Shown here: positions 11,875 through 22,848 of the stretch, in pieces
Numbering within the stretch: the stretch's first letter is position 1
Layout: each line of letters starts with the position of its first letter
NCBI RefSeq assembly: GCF_023898315.1
Contig: NC_064619.1
Location: 504,590,594-504,654,593, forward strand
Source of the DNA: Schistocerca nitens
Lineage: Eukaryota; Arthropoda; Insecta; Orthoptera; Acrididae
Length of the DNA: 64,000 bases
Reading direction: 5' to 3'
Program-made: the position numbers and the translations under genes
Notes under the pieces: model-generated
Database searches by the model: none
What the model was told of the DNA's origin: nothing
What the model saw: the letters and a program-made list of their open reading frames with translations, nothing else

Positions 11875-13180
11875 GACATAGTAGGCCCTTTGTGGATCAT
11901 TTGAAGCTTCTACAGTTCTTCCTGTGCTTTTTCCATGAGACCTTCATTTTCTCGCTCTTGGCTTTCTTTCTTTCATCCGTCCACCTTTTACTAGTCTTTT
12001 TGGCCCTTGTGTCTGGCTGGACTCCCCACTTTGCTTCTTCAGATTTTACGGTCTGCATTGTCCTGAATGGTGAGTTGAGCATCAGTAACGTCTCTTCAGA
12101 CTTGTTCGGCCCATGTCATACCTTTAAGGTTTTCAGTGGCTGTGAATATCTGGCTTGTGAGTCTACACTCAGGGAGTTTGTGTAAGTGTCCATAAAATTT
12201 AAGAAGTGTTTTTCTAATGTCAGCAGCAATATTTGAAATTCCCTCTGTAGTTTTGTTGGTTTGCAGTCTGTATCCAGCTTCAGCTTTTCGTCGTCCAAGG
12301 ATTTTCCTAAAGATCTTTCTTTCTTCGTTTTGTAGATTTTCTAATAGCATCTTGTTATGGAGTGACAAGGTTTTTGCGGCGTATAGCACCTCGGGTTTAA
12401 TGACAGTGCTGTAGTGCCTGACTTTTGCATGCATGGGCATGCACTTTTTGTTGTAAAGTTCGAGTGTTCGACCGTAGGCTCTCTTCAGTTTCTGTGCTCG
12501 AGTTTCTTTAGATTTTTTTCTAGTCCAGTGAGTTCCAATATTTCCTCCCGGTGTTTAAAATGTGGAACTCTGTTTATCCATTCATATTTAGTGGTGAGAT
12601 TCTCTATGTTTAAGAGTTTACACATAAGTTCCGTATTTCTCAACAGCAATTTGAAAGCCAATCTTCCAGACGCATTCCTTGAGTATTTCTATTTGATGTA
12701 CTTCGTTTTGTTCATTGTCTGTCAAAATTGCAAGGTCATCGGAAAAGGCTAGGTAGGTGACTTCAGTTTTCCTTCGAATCTTCACTGATTTCCGTAGGCC
12801 ACATTTTCTAAGCTCACTCTCCCATTTCTCTATGACCTTGTCCAAAATGATATTGAACAGAATTAGAGATAGTCCGTCTCCTTGTCTTACTCCAATTTCG
12901 ATCTCAAAATATTCAGAGATTCTAATGACGTTCTGTTTGCAAGTATTTCTGTGTGTTCACACCACTTCAACTGGGAATCAGTATTCATTCCTAGAAATTT
13001 TACATTTGTTAATCAGTCTATAGAGGTGACATCTACATTTAATTTCACATTGTCATTTTCCCTCATCAAATTGAAATTCATGACATCAATTATCTTTATG
13101 TTCACTGTCACTTTATTGCTTATTGACCAATCGTAAGCTCCCTTGAGAGTTTCGTTTGTTTTCTCTGCAAGGAGCTGTTT
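11875..13180 (-). mobile_element. LINE pol fragment with (TAA)n tail, broken
   Basis: Reading the minus strand from 13180 downward there is GVRQGDGLSLILFNIILDKV near 12850-12905 (RT block before the active site), then LAFSDDLAILTDN near 12720-12760 (the YXDD-type site as FSDD). A C-terminal domain follows with MPMHAKVRHYSTVIKPEVLY near 12380-12440, LQNEERKIFRKILG near 12300-12350, FYGHL.KL near 12185-12200, and a basic end (TDERKKAKSEKMKVSWKK) near 11930-11990. Stops and frame changes separate the pieces. The 3' end abuts the (TAA)n run, which together with the motifs suggests an I-type or related lineage distinct from the RTE-like families in this window. Confidence 0.7.
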
Positions 13181-13184
13181 TTTC

Positions 13185-13500
13185 AGTGACTATAATACTG
13201 CTGTCATCAGCGAAGAGCATTTTTTCACCATGAGTAACACTAATGGGAAAATCATTGATGTATGTCATGAATAGTATTTGTCGTAAGTTGCTACTTACAG
13301 AACCGCTATATTAAAGTATTTTGGTTCTGAGAAGTATTTTACTAAATGTTTAGGTCTATTTGAAGTATGTGTTATCTCTTCTCTTTGTACCCTATCCGCT
13401 AGGTATGATCAAAACCAGTCATTAGCTATCTCTCTTATTCCTAATGCTTCTAATTTATTTAATAGAATCTTGTGTTCGACTTTATCAAAGGCTGTAGAAA
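13185..13500 (-). mobile_element. Jockey/CR1-type LINE RT fragment, inverted piece
   Basis: The minus strand reads KILLNKLEALGIREIANDWF near 13395-13475 and INDFPISVTHGEKMLFADDSS near 13205-13270 (with small interruptions), which are RT motifs of Jockey/CR1-type elements. The FADD-type site is intact in this piece. It is followed directly on the plus strand by what looks like the 3' end of a similar LINE (13501-14150), an arrangement produced by twin priming. Confidence 0.6.
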
Positions 13501-14095
13501 GACCCAACAATATGCCTGTGGCTTAGTAGTTGGAATGGCGACGTACCTTTATGACAAAGAGCTAGAAATAACGATTGTGAGTCTTTGTAGTGACTCGCCG
13601 GCCGCTGGTGGCCGAGCGTTTCTGGCGCTACAGTCTGGAACCGCGCGACCGCTACGGTCGCAGATTCGAATCCTGCCTCGGGCATGGATGTGTGTGTTGT
13701 CCTTAGGTTAGTTAGGTTTAAGTAGTTCTAAGTTCTAGGGGACTTATGACCTCAGCAGTTGAGTCCCATAGTGCTCAGAGCCATTTGAACCAACCTTTGT
13801 AGTGACAAAGGTGTCATGTGTGTGTGTAGTGAGTGAAGTGTTATGAAACAATTTGTGTATAGTGTGTGCAGTGACTGATAGTGAGATATGAGTGAAGAGT
13901 GTGGAATTCCATTATTTAATAAGTTATTTGAAAAAAATTATTGTATACCAGCAGTGAATCTAATGAGTCTCTCTAACTAGAAGTCCTTAAATGAATGTGT
14001 ATATGAATTAGCTTAGTTCAAATTGGTCTAAACTTTTAAATACTTTTACACGTCCTATATCCCTGTAAAAAGAGGTCTATGGATGAATAAAGATG

Positions 14096-14131
<36 letters not shown>

Positions 14132-14150
14132 CTAACACTACTACTAACTT
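13501..14150 (+). mobile_element. LINE 3' end with (CTA/CTC)n tail
   Basis: Non-coding sequence ending in tggatgaataaagatg, with an AATAAA signal near 14082, followed immediately by a (CTA/CTC)n run at 14094-14150. From memory this matches the 3' untranslated end of a Jockey-like grasshopper LINE. A type A SINE is inserted at 13595-13794. Orientation is opposite to the RT fragment on its left. Confidence 0.5.
13583..13806 (+). mobile_element. tRNA-derived SINE, type A, with 12-bp target-site duplication
   Basis: The SINE is 13595-13794, bracketed by exact 12-bp copies of ctttgtagtgac at 13583-13594 and 13795-13806. The head begins gccggcc and contains the B box GATTCGAATCC. The tail ends gaaccaa. 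The perfect duplication implies a relatively recent insertion. Confidence 0.93.
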
Positions 14151-14234
14151 GTCGTTTGTGGATCATAAATAAACAGGAGGGAAAGGCCTCTCTAAATGAG
14201 GACGTTTGGGCCTCCTGAGTACACCAGTGACCTT

Positions 14235-15130
14235 TTCATGGGGTTAGATTTGAAAATTCAGTGCCTTGGTCACATGATATTTTATCCTAATTGATTATTT
14301 GTTTCGAATTTTCTGTCTTCTTCATCAGATAATAAGAAAATCTAAACAAAAGTACTGCAAGAGATTTACGAAAAAACGAACACTAATGTGCGAATAAAAT
14401 GGAGTTACTTAAAAATGTAACACCGACAAGCAGGCACATAGTATATACAAGAACAAGGGTATGGAGTGCATATTTATACATTATATAAAGTTTACAAAGA
14501 TCTACACTAGTTGAACTAGTAAGATACGAGTTACAGCCAATTAAAAATTTATGTACGCAAAAACATAGTGAGCATGGGAAATTAAAAAGTAATACCTTTT
14601 ATACATTTCTAAAATACACTCTAAAATACACTTAAAAACATTAAAATTGTCAGATTTAAAAACGTGATATCAGTTCTTTTCATGCAAGTTAAAGGAATGT
14701 AATGTGTTATGTAAAAATGGTTCAAATGGCTCTGAGCACTATGGGACTCAACTGCTGAGGTCATTAGTCCCCTAGAACTTAGAACTAGTTAAACCTAACT
14801 AACCTAAGGACATCACAAACATCCATGCCCGAGGCAGGATTCGAACCTGCGACCGTAGCGGTCTTGCGGTTCCAGACTGCAGCGCCTTTAACCGCACGGC
14901 CACTTCGGCCGGCCCGTTATGTAAAATGAAAGGTAAGGGCAAACAACAATTTAAAATTCATTTTGTGTCTGTATATATGAAGTTGAACCAGAAAGGCATT
15001 GCCTGAAAACCGGTACATTGCACTGCAAGTGCCACGCAACTTAGATATGATAACAGCTCAACAGTCGAGACAAGTAACCACATTTAATCAAGTTTTATGT
15101 GGCCAAGACATTGACATGTAAAATCTAAAG
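14235..15130. mobile_element. Element with long imperfect terminal inverted repeats
   Basis: The left end (about 14240-14300: ttagattt, gtgccttggtcacatgatatttt) is an imperfect reverse complement of the right end (about 15075-15127: ttttatgtggccaagacattgac, aaatctaaagc). About 890 bp lie between the outer ends, including a later SINE. No coding sequence is seen. Just inside the left end the minus strand carries CTGATGA, a short stem candidate, then GAAAC, again like a hammerhead core. It could be a non-autonomous DNA transposon or a Penelope-terminus derivative. Confidence 0.45.
14706..14926 (-). mobile_element. tRNA-derived SINE, type A, with 11-bp target-site duplication
   Basis: The SINE body 14717-14915 is on the minus strand, flanked by exact 11-bp duplications gttatgtaaaa at 14706-14716 and 14916-14926. 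It lies inside the 14235-15130 element and is therefore younger than it. Confidence 0.93.
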
Positions 15131-15940
15131 CAAATGCCTGGTTAATCGCTTCAAAGCATGTCAGCAGAGACTACATTCGCTGCCGCTTAAATCAATATCA
15201 GCTCACAAGAATCATACCTCCCACACATGTAGCGAGGTCTGATAAATTCCAATCTTTGGCACTGTGATCACAACTTAGTTTTGCAGCAATCTAACTGACA
15301 ACGATATCTCTGTCAGTGCAAGACAGCTCGTATGTATGCTGATGATTGTCATTATTGGTTCCAGTTAAATATCTCCCATAACTGTCTTTGTTCTAAACGT
15401 TTGTGTCTGCTCCCATTAACTTTGTGATACATCTGAGTACACCGCTATTTTCAGTAATTTCATATCTATACATTTCCGAAGTGTACGTCAAAGCAGTAAG
15501 GATATTCTGAGAAGCATATCGGCCGGAAGTTGTAGCTTAGACCATTGCTGCAGGCTCTGTAAACTGGTTTCGTGCCATGCACTACGGAAGTATTTTCTGT
15601 AATTGGTAATATTTTAACACAAAGAATCTGTTCCATTTGGTGGTCAGTATTTCATCCCTCCTGGGCTTTGTTAAAGATATTGTGGGGCTAAATAAGAATA
15701 TGAAGTACCGTGTCGTTATGTTTTGTACTGTAGGGCTTGGGTGGAGTGGGGTTCGGGCCGAGAGTTGTGCAGCTGTGGGGAAAATTTAACAGATCTTCTT
15801 GGCAACAGACCAATAACAAACAGACATAAATAGGCAGTGCAAGAAAGTGGAACTGTTGAATCTATACAACGAAGAAACAATAACGGAAATTCTGCTACCT
15901 TGGAAGCAAAGTAACCCTTCACTGACGATGAAAGGAGAAC
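15131..15940. other. No recognised gene
   Basis: Minus-strand open frames at 15716-15922 and 15786-15974 overlap in two frames and look accidental. No repeats were recognised. Confidence 0.45.
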
Positions 15941-15944
15941 ATAA

Positions 15945-16475
15945 AAATGACCTTAGTGCAGGCAAAGAGGTCATTCCTGGCCAAGAGAAGTCTACAAGCG
16001 TAGAACATGAGCCTTAATTCGAGGAATTAATTTCTAAGAATGTATGTTTGGAGCACAGCATTATATGGTTGTGAATCACTGACAGTGGGGAAATCAGAAT
16101 AGAAGACAATCAAAGTGTTTGAAATGTGGTGCTATAGAAGAATGTAGAACATTAATGGATTGATAAAATGAGTAATGAAGAGGTTCTCCACAGAATCGGT
16201 GAAGAAAAGAACATATGGAAAAACTGACACCAAGATGGAACACAGTGGTAGGACGTGTGTTAATATATCAGAGAATAACCTCCATGGTGCCAGAGGAAGC
16301 TGTAGAGGATTAAAATGGTAGGAGAAGGCAGAAAATAGAGTACAGCCAGAAAATAATTGAAGCCGTAGGTTGACTGTGCAACTCTGAGATGAAAGATGAA
16401 GACCTTGGCGACAGCGAAAAATTCGTGGTCAGTCAGAAAGCTGATGACTCAGCAAAAGGTGCTAAAAGAAGGAAT
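15945..16475 (+). mobile_element. RTE-like LINE, family 2, 3' fragment
   Basis: The nucleotide sequence follows the C-terminal part of family 2 (compare 40900-41400): an aagagaagtctac block, ctaagaatgtatgtttggag, gaaatgtggtgctatagaag, then a gaagaaaagaacatatgg block, ending in gctgatgactcagca. It contains many stops and indels and is an old copy. Confidence 0.7.
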
Positions 16476-16949
16476 CGAAGAAGAAATGAAGAATTAAAGT
16501 GCTTTCAGCAGAGTGAAACGGAATTTCTGTGAAAATAGGTTCACCACAATAATAGTTTCAATACATGGCCCTCAACCACAAACAACAGACATTAAATATA
16601 GCTTTATTGCGTCTCAAATCAATCACAGAACGGTCAGACTTAATTCAGATCATCCTCACATCAAACAGTTGAACGTCGGTCTAGGTTTACTCTCACCACC
16701 AGCTAATCACTACAAGAAGCTCTTCTACAGGGTGGTCTATGCAGATCTAAATTTAGAAATAAATCACTCTTACAGAACAAAGTAACATAGTAACTTTCTT
16801 TGTACAACTGGCATAAACCAAGTCATCTACCATCAGGCCGTAGTAAGAAACGATCTCCAAGTTCACAATAGAACGTACAAATAAATTACGCTCAGGGCTC
16901 GTAATTAACAAAATCTAAAAGGTATTCGCCCTTTGAGAAAACATTTAAA
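16476..16949. other. Unrecognised spacer
   Basis: One 90-codon open frame (16513-16785, plus) without recognised motifs. No RNA or repeat features were seen. Confidence 0.4.
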
Positions 16950-17640
16950 CACCCTGGATGCTATCACACAACAATCATGACGCAGTGCAGCACAGCACGG
17001 ACTTTCCACGTGTAACATTACTTCTTAACTAGTACACTTACTGCACAGTTTGTACTCTTCACTCTACAGTACACTGCACCATTTAACCACAAAGAGGCAA
17101 ACGTTGGCTTCTGAACAACGTAAGTAGTGCACTTTATGAAATGCAGAAGCCCTCTTTACCACCTCCACTGGCATAATCATACTCGCCCGTAACGCGTCCA
17201 TGAATGGGTGGATCATTTAACCCATATGACCCTTCATGCCGCTGAAGCATCCATTTCACAGTCTTCAGACGTACTGTAAAGGCAAGCTGTTCTTTGATGG
17301 AGCAACGAATGTCGCATTTCAATCCGGTCCAGACGAGTGGCTCTGCTGGCCAACTGGAGAGAACGTTACAGCCCTTCAGGTAGCGAGGACGAAATGACGG
17401 CGAATTATTAGTAACACTAAGAAGAGATCGTGACAATAGTTCCTGTCCATCATAAACTGTCCCGCTAATAGTACTGTTATATGGGAGGCCATGAGAAGGA
17501 TTTCTGGCAGAGGAGGGGGTTCCCCTTGGCTGCTGTAATGGGAATGGAAGTCTCCAAACTAACCCGTGAGACATTGTCAAACCATGGCAGCCTGTTTTGT
17601 CACACTTACCGCCACCGCCCACCGGAATCCAGCTTTCATG
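16950..17640 (-). other. Segment with unrecognised 162-residue ORF, part of a diverged duplication
   Basis: The longest minus-strand frame without an assigned family runs 17622-17134 (162 codons). It starts MGGGGKCDKTG and ends GEYDYASGGGKEGFCIS. The end of this frame and the DNA beyond it (about 16990-17180) resemble 18960-19110, where another minus-strand frame (19270-19061) ends SLSGGGQRGTTYVL. I recognise no domain. It may be a remnant of an unclassified element's ORF. Composition is less AT-rich than the flanks. Confidence 0.3.
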
Positions 17641-17904
17641 CGCGACAGAGCGGCTGCTGAGAGGGACAGTGCGTACTTTTTTTCCACCATTGATAAAAAT
17701 TACAACTGCCCCTTTTCCTTGTGGGAACCAGATTCTGCACTGTCTGCAGCTCGTGACACATCCCCTACCTCTTAGCGCCGAGCAAGGAATTCATTTTCGC
17801 CTTTTTTCATGTTATTTGGGTGTCAAGTGATTTTCCAGACTCGTAGCCAGAGAAAAATTTAATTCCTCTTTTAAAACCTGGGAAAGACGCACGTGTCCGA
17901 GTAG

Positions 17905-18780
17905 TTACCGTAGTGTTGCCCTTTCCTGTTGTGTGGGGAAGACCTTGGGCGGATGGTCAACAGATGCCTTGTCTGGATCTTAGACTCCAGGCAGCTATTA
18001 GTCGCTTTCAGTATGGGTTCAGGAGGTATCGCTCCACATTTGATAATTTGGCCTTCCTGGAGGCAGCTACACAACAGGCTTCCCTGCATTGGCATCATCT
18101 TCTTGTTATATTTTTGACACCGAGAATGCTTACAACACTTCTTGGCGGCTTCTTATCGTCAGGTAGCTCCATGAATGCGGTTTTTGAGGATGTCTTCACA
18201 TTCTTATTCGGCCCTTCCCCTCGTGAAGCTATTTTCGATATCGAATCAGTGATGTCCTCTCTGAGAGCTTTGAGCAGGAGAACAGTGCCTCTCAAGATAT
18301 GTTTTAAGTACTACGGTCGTTGCCATAGCTATTAATAGTATTACGTCATTTGTTAAATGTCCTGTTCAGTGTTCATTGTTTGTGGATGACTTTCTGTCTT
18401 TTGTTCCTCTTCAAGTCTTGCAATGACAACACTTCAGTTGCAGCTAACTCTTTGACGGTTAGCTGAATGGACAGAGAAGAGTGATTTTATATTTTCTACC
18501 GAGAAGTCCATGTGTGATCTTTTTAACCATTCCCATTCTGTTTTAATTTCTCCTGAGGTGAGTAGGAGGAACACTGTTCTTCGTTTGAAGTTTCGGTGAG
18601 ATTTCTAGGCCTCACATTAGACTCCAAAGCTGAAGGGATATGGGGGACAGATCTACAGGACTATCTACTCATATATCTCAATACAATCTTCTGCGCAATA
18701 AAATAAAAAAATCAAACACTCCCACAGAGGAAAACTGAAAGGCAAGGTTTTTTGTACAAATTGTGTCAACAAAATCACCC
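17905..18780 (+). mobile_element. Jockey-type LINE RT fragment
   Basis: The plus strand reads SRFQYGFRRYRSTFDNLAFL near 17998-18060, then a degraded FFD.EKAYNT block near 18108-18135. A PQGYVLSTTVVAIAINSI block is near 18285-18340 and CSLFVDDFLSFVP near 18370-18410. The last carries the FVDD form of the RT active site. Order and spacing match Jockey-clade reverse transcriptases. Stops and frame shifts are frequent, so it is an old fragment with no endonuclease or 3' tail recognised. Confidence 0.7.
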
Positions 18781-18929
18781 ATGTTCACAATGTCATAAGA
18801 AGATCACCTTCATTCCAATGAAATACATCATTTAGTGACGCAGGTAGGTAGTAGATGAAAACAAAATGTCTTTCGACCTTAGATAATTTATTTTCACGTC
18901 TCACTTACCAACATCTAACAACCATCACT

Positions 18930-19275
18930 TGTTGCACTACGGCATTGATTGATTATTCTTGTTTAATATTACTTGGCAGGTAATAACTCAGTGCACCCTT
19001 TATACCTTACACTGTACAATATACGGGACCACTTAACCTACAAGATGCTGCCGATGGCTACTAAAGCACATATGTAGTGCCCCTTTGTCCTCCTCCACTG
19101 AGAGATTCGTCATCTGCCCGGAGAAAGACACCAACGGCTCCACCGGATTGTGTCCTCACTGCAGTCACACCAGCGCTGTCCGCTGACTTTATCCCGTAGA
19201 CTGTTCCTTTTTCGACGAGTATACCTGCCTTCACCTTGCCATTCAGTCTATCATAGGGCGACTGACACATTTTAG
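18930..19275 (-). other. Second copy of the duplicated unrecognised segment
   Basis: It resembles 16950-17180 in order: a cagtgca/tactgca box, a tacactgtacaatat/tacagtacactgcacc box, accacttaacc/accatttaacc, then a Gly-rich minus-strand ORF end. The two copies flank the Jockey-type fragment at 17905-18780. Similarity is loose and was judged by eye. Confidence 0.3.
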
Positions 19276-19680
19276 AAGATGATGCTGCACGGTTTGAGTA
19301 GCCACCCTAATGGAGACCCACGATGAGGCCCGTTTGAAACTCTTTCAGGTGCTGATAACGCTCATATGTGTCTCCGGGAACTCCTTGTTCTTCGACGATC
19401 GCCCAACATAATTATGACGCTCTACGCTCCTCTTATAGACCCAACGGGGCCTACTATGGACACTAAATGCGCACAACGGTAATACACTCTGCGTGATTTT
19501 CTACCTGTCACAACTCCACCCATTTACATCCCCGTCGATGGCGTGTACATGTACAATTCTATATTGATATCTTCTGCGTAATTCACAATTTTCAAGGCGT
19601 GTAGTTTCTCTCTCTTTGCCTTCTGCTTCTGCCTTACGCATTTACACTGGAACTGTTGTTGTTGGCGTTGGTTTCCGTCA

Positions 19681-20072
19681 ATTCTAATAATATAATAATG
19701 GCTTGTCACGAAGGCCTTCCGTCGGGTAGACCGCTCGCCTGGTGCAAGTCTTTCGATTTGACGCCACTTCGGCGACTTGCGCGTCGATGGCGATAAAATT
19801 ATAATGATTAGGACAACACAACACCCAGTCCCTGAGCGGAGAAAATCTCCGATCCAGCCGGGAATCGAACCCGGGCCCTTAGGAGTGACAGTCTCTCGCG
19901 CTGACCACTTTTTTTTATCGTTGCGGACGTCACATGACATCCGGTCAGGTTGGTCTGGTGATCCTCCCACTCAGTTTTTTTTATTACAGAGGCTTACCAG
20001 CTCTCTGACCGAACACGCTGAGCTACCGTGCCGCACTACTCAGCTACCGGGGGCGGACGATTCTAATGATAA
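19681..20072 (-). mobile_element. tRNA-derived SINE, type D, interrupted by another SINE
   Basis: The minus-strand copy runs 20059 to 19693, with near-identical flanks attctaataata (19681-19692) and attctaatgata (20060-20071). The head reads ccggtagctgagt, broken by an insertion at 19909-20034, then gtggtcagcg and the B box GGTTCGATTCC. The body matches the plus-strand copy at 47389-47625, including caggcgagcggtctacccga. Confidence 0.8.
19909..20034 (-). mobile_element. Short tRNA-like SINE, type E, nested in SINE type D
   Basis: On the minus strand it starts gcggcacggtagctcagcgt, an A-box-like tRNA head, has an internal A-rich tract, and ends in an A8 run. It splits the A-box region of the host SINE between gctgagt and gtggtcagc. 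Only about 126 bp long. No B box is convincing, so it may be processed from a tRNA fragment plus tail. Confidence 0.6.
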
Positions 20073-20400
20073 TATTACCATTGGTCTATTCTGGTAACTC
20101 AGTCTTTGCTGTACCTGCCTATTCATGATGAATCTGTCTCTGGCTTTGTAACTTTCTGATGTTGTTGGTATTACTCCATATTCCGCGTATATCCTTCCAT
20201 TTAATTTCACTAACCCCAGTTTAGCTAAACTGGGAATTTGCATTTCCCTTTTCACATTTGGTGGCATACCTACAAAATTCAATCTTCTGACGTTCCACAC
20301 TTCGAGTCTTACAATCTTAATCTTTCGCTGGCTATTCAACTTTTTTGTCGTGGTACCTCCTCCTTGGCAGTCCCGCCTCCTTGTCGGTTCCATCATCTAA
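20060..20400 (-). mobile_element. LINE endonuclease N-terminal fragment (RTE-like)
   Basis: The minus strand reads KIKIVRLEVWNVRRLNFVG, resembling the start of LINE apurinic endonucleases (IRIGTWNVRSL), followed by REMQIPSLAKLGLVKLNG near 20195-20240 and DRFIMNRQV near 20110. Only the first part of the endonuclease is present. Moderate support from one good motif and its spacing. Confidence 0.45.
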
Positions 20401-20599
20401 ATCATAACTGGGGCCTAATACAGAAACTTTTGCCAATTAAAATATTTTCGCGAGTGATTTTCAATTACGTGGCATATACACAATGGGTACACTTTGAATT
20501 TATGGGGGTGATTTTATTTGCCTTCTGCATGCTCATGTCGTTGATCATTGCTGATTCTGGGACCTTTTAGGATCAATTTCCCATCCCTGATGCAAGAAG

Positions 20600-21255
20600 G
20601 TGCCCAAGATTTCTCCCCTTTCCTCCGCCTTCTTTGACAAGACCGTTGGCAGAACTGGAGTGATTCTTTATGCCGGAAACCTTCAGCAGTCATTACTTCT
20701 TACTAATCGCTACAGGTCAACAAAGAACCCCGTCAAGAAAACTAGTACTGTCTGTTTTCCTTCCTCCTCCCACAATACTGTTTCATTTTCTGGGAATGAT
20801 GCTTTTCCTTTCATTTGTTTGACAGCAGTTTTTTTCTATTTTGTTTACATTCCTGAAACCTTTGAATTTCTTGAATGCCAGTCTTAACTGGTCTCCGTTG
20901 CATTAGATCTCCTGTCCAGTCTTCATTTATGCTACATCCTTTTCAGCCTACGTCTCTTTTCCTCTATTCGAAGAATGTGTGACGCTTCTTTGTTAATCTG
21001 TTTTCCTTCATTCTCTCTTCATGTGCGTAGATTGTAGCAAGTATTTTTCTAATCAGGTTTGCTGCTTTAGAGCAGAATATATTTATTCCCTTATTTGGCA
21101 TCAAAACCCATAAACTATCTTTGTTCTTTATTTTCTTTCGTAGGATTATTCTGTTTACCAAATGTTCTAATGCTCCTTTGCATCCGGATATAAACTGTGT
21201 ATGTGAACCATAGGGGTCTTCTGGTTTTACAATTGTATTACGTTGCCGCAATGTA
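20600..21255 (-). mobile_element. Possible LINE pol C-terminal fragment
   Basis: The minus strand near 20965-21060 reads NLIRKILATIYAHEERMKENRLTKK, resembling the R.ILG..Y....MK..RLT..I region at the end of pol in some LINEs. The adjacent 20600-20900 sequence is too decayed to assign. It cannot be the same copy as the endonuclease fragment at 20060-20400 because the order is reversed. Confidence 0.3.
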
Positions 21256-21304
21256 ACATAATTTTATTGTAAGATTTCAGACTCCGACTGCCATTACTGA
21301 TGAG

Positions 21305-21395
21305 TTTTTCAAAATTTAACCGGTGACTGGATCGAGCCCGGAACGCCAGAGGTTTCGATTTCTGTTCAGACACGCTATCCCCTCACCATGGTGAA
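21305..21395 (-). repeat. tRNA-like SINE remnant
   Basis: The minus strand has an A-box-like GGTGAGGGGATAGCGT and, about 35 bases on, a B-box-like GGCTCGATCCAG. No TSD or tail was recognised. It is probably an old tRNA-derived insertion rather than a working tRNA gene, because the cloverleaf stems do not pair well. Confidence 0.4.
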
Positions 21396-21399
21396 CATT

Positions 21400-22848
21400 C
21401 CATTGCACCTATAGTAAATATGGCTGTATTTGTTTGTACCACGATTCCTTACCCGCAGATCTTCGAAGCACCTCTGCTTGTTCAGATTCACTTCTGGATA
21501 TGTCACTGGCTACACTAATTAGATCCCGGGTTGGTATGTATCTTTCTTGTTATCCATTCTAATCTGTGTTCTGTTCCAAGTGGTCAGCCTTTCCGCTATC
21601 CGCAATTATACCATGGCCTTTAGACCGTAGAAATGACACTTCGTGTTTCCAATGCTGAGAATGAATCAGTTATTACGATATGACGAGCTTGGATCATTAT
21701 ACTGAATCGTCACGCTCTTTCAATGACGAGGAGTTTCGCCGCATAAACTGATGCCTCTTTCGGCTGCCTGAATAGCATTCTTTTAATTTTTAGTATCCAT
21801 TTCCTTACAGTGAACAAAGTCATCTCAGCTGCATGCTGCAGTATGAGCACACACAGCACTTGGCCATTGTTGCAGAAGGCTCCCCAAATTTAGGTTATTC
21901 ATTATTGTGTTACTGCAGTAGTGTATATTAATGCGTAAATCGAATATCTGCTTCATTTATGACTTATGCACTCTTTCGTGATGAAATGAATGACAACATT
22001 TGCATTCCGCGTTAATTTTTTAAACGAAATTTCACTCCAACTACTACTCCAACTGCTTAGTTCGAAAAGTTTACATTTGTTAATAAAGAAATTATTATGA
22101 GCTTCAAAATGATTTCTGCAAGACATATGCGGAGGCCATGTTTTGGAGATTACATATGCTTCTAAGATTTTCTATGAGTTTGAAAGAAGATGAAGAACCG
22201 GGGAATACTAAACGTATCAGCCCAATATTTGACCGAGCTTTTTGTAAGACGGGATATATTAAACATCCCATTGATTAAATAATAAAATGACTGCCACCTG
22301 CTGGAATGCTGACCCCGCTCTTCCTATTGCTATTAATAGTAACAGTAATTGTAGCAGTTTTGTGAGCCCATTTGCAAAGACGCGATATCTTCGGCTCTGT
22401 GAAAAGACAGGGCGATCGCTAACCAAAGAGGTAAAGCGACTTTAATTGCAGAAGACGGCGTTGAATCATGTGTCTTTCAATGATCATTGGGTTTTACGGG
22501 CGGGGGTATGGGAAGCAGAGGCGCCAAGAGGTAAACGGTTACTCTTCCTGCGACCAGTGGTTGCAAGAGGCCCCCCCCCCCCCCCCCCCCCAGTGTAGTG
22601 TCTCCTATTGAGCTGTGAGGGGGTACTGGGGTTGAGGGATGTTACAATTATGAGGCGAGTTACCTTAATTGATGATTTTAAACTACCTTCGGTGTTAGTG
22701 CTTAGGTTGTTTCTGGTATTAGCGATTTCTCTATATTCATAAAGAAACCAAATTTTCTTTGTCAATGGTTGCTTGTAGTACCAGATAGTGTTTGATATGG
22801 CCGATTTTGTTAAATAAACCCACACAGAGTTTCTTCTCAGATATGAAG
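21400..22848. other. No recognised gene; poly(C) run
   Basis: Nothing coding was recognised. A 21-base C run sits at 22571-22591 and may be length-variable or an assembly-sensitive site. Confidence 0.45.

Noticed and set aside
11793-12185. 130-codon frame with a long poly-Tyr tract
   Set aside because: The tract is the translated (ATT)n microsatellite and the rest is antisense LINE sequence.
17134-17622. Host gene exon
   Set aside because: It is the longest unassigned frame, but it is Gly/Ser-rich at the ends, shows similarity to a second nearby segment and has no known domain. Kept only as an unclassified segment.
22571-22591. G-quadruplex or regulatory poly(C) element
   Set aside because: A single 21-base homopolymer without further structure is more simply a slippage product or assembly-sensitive run.
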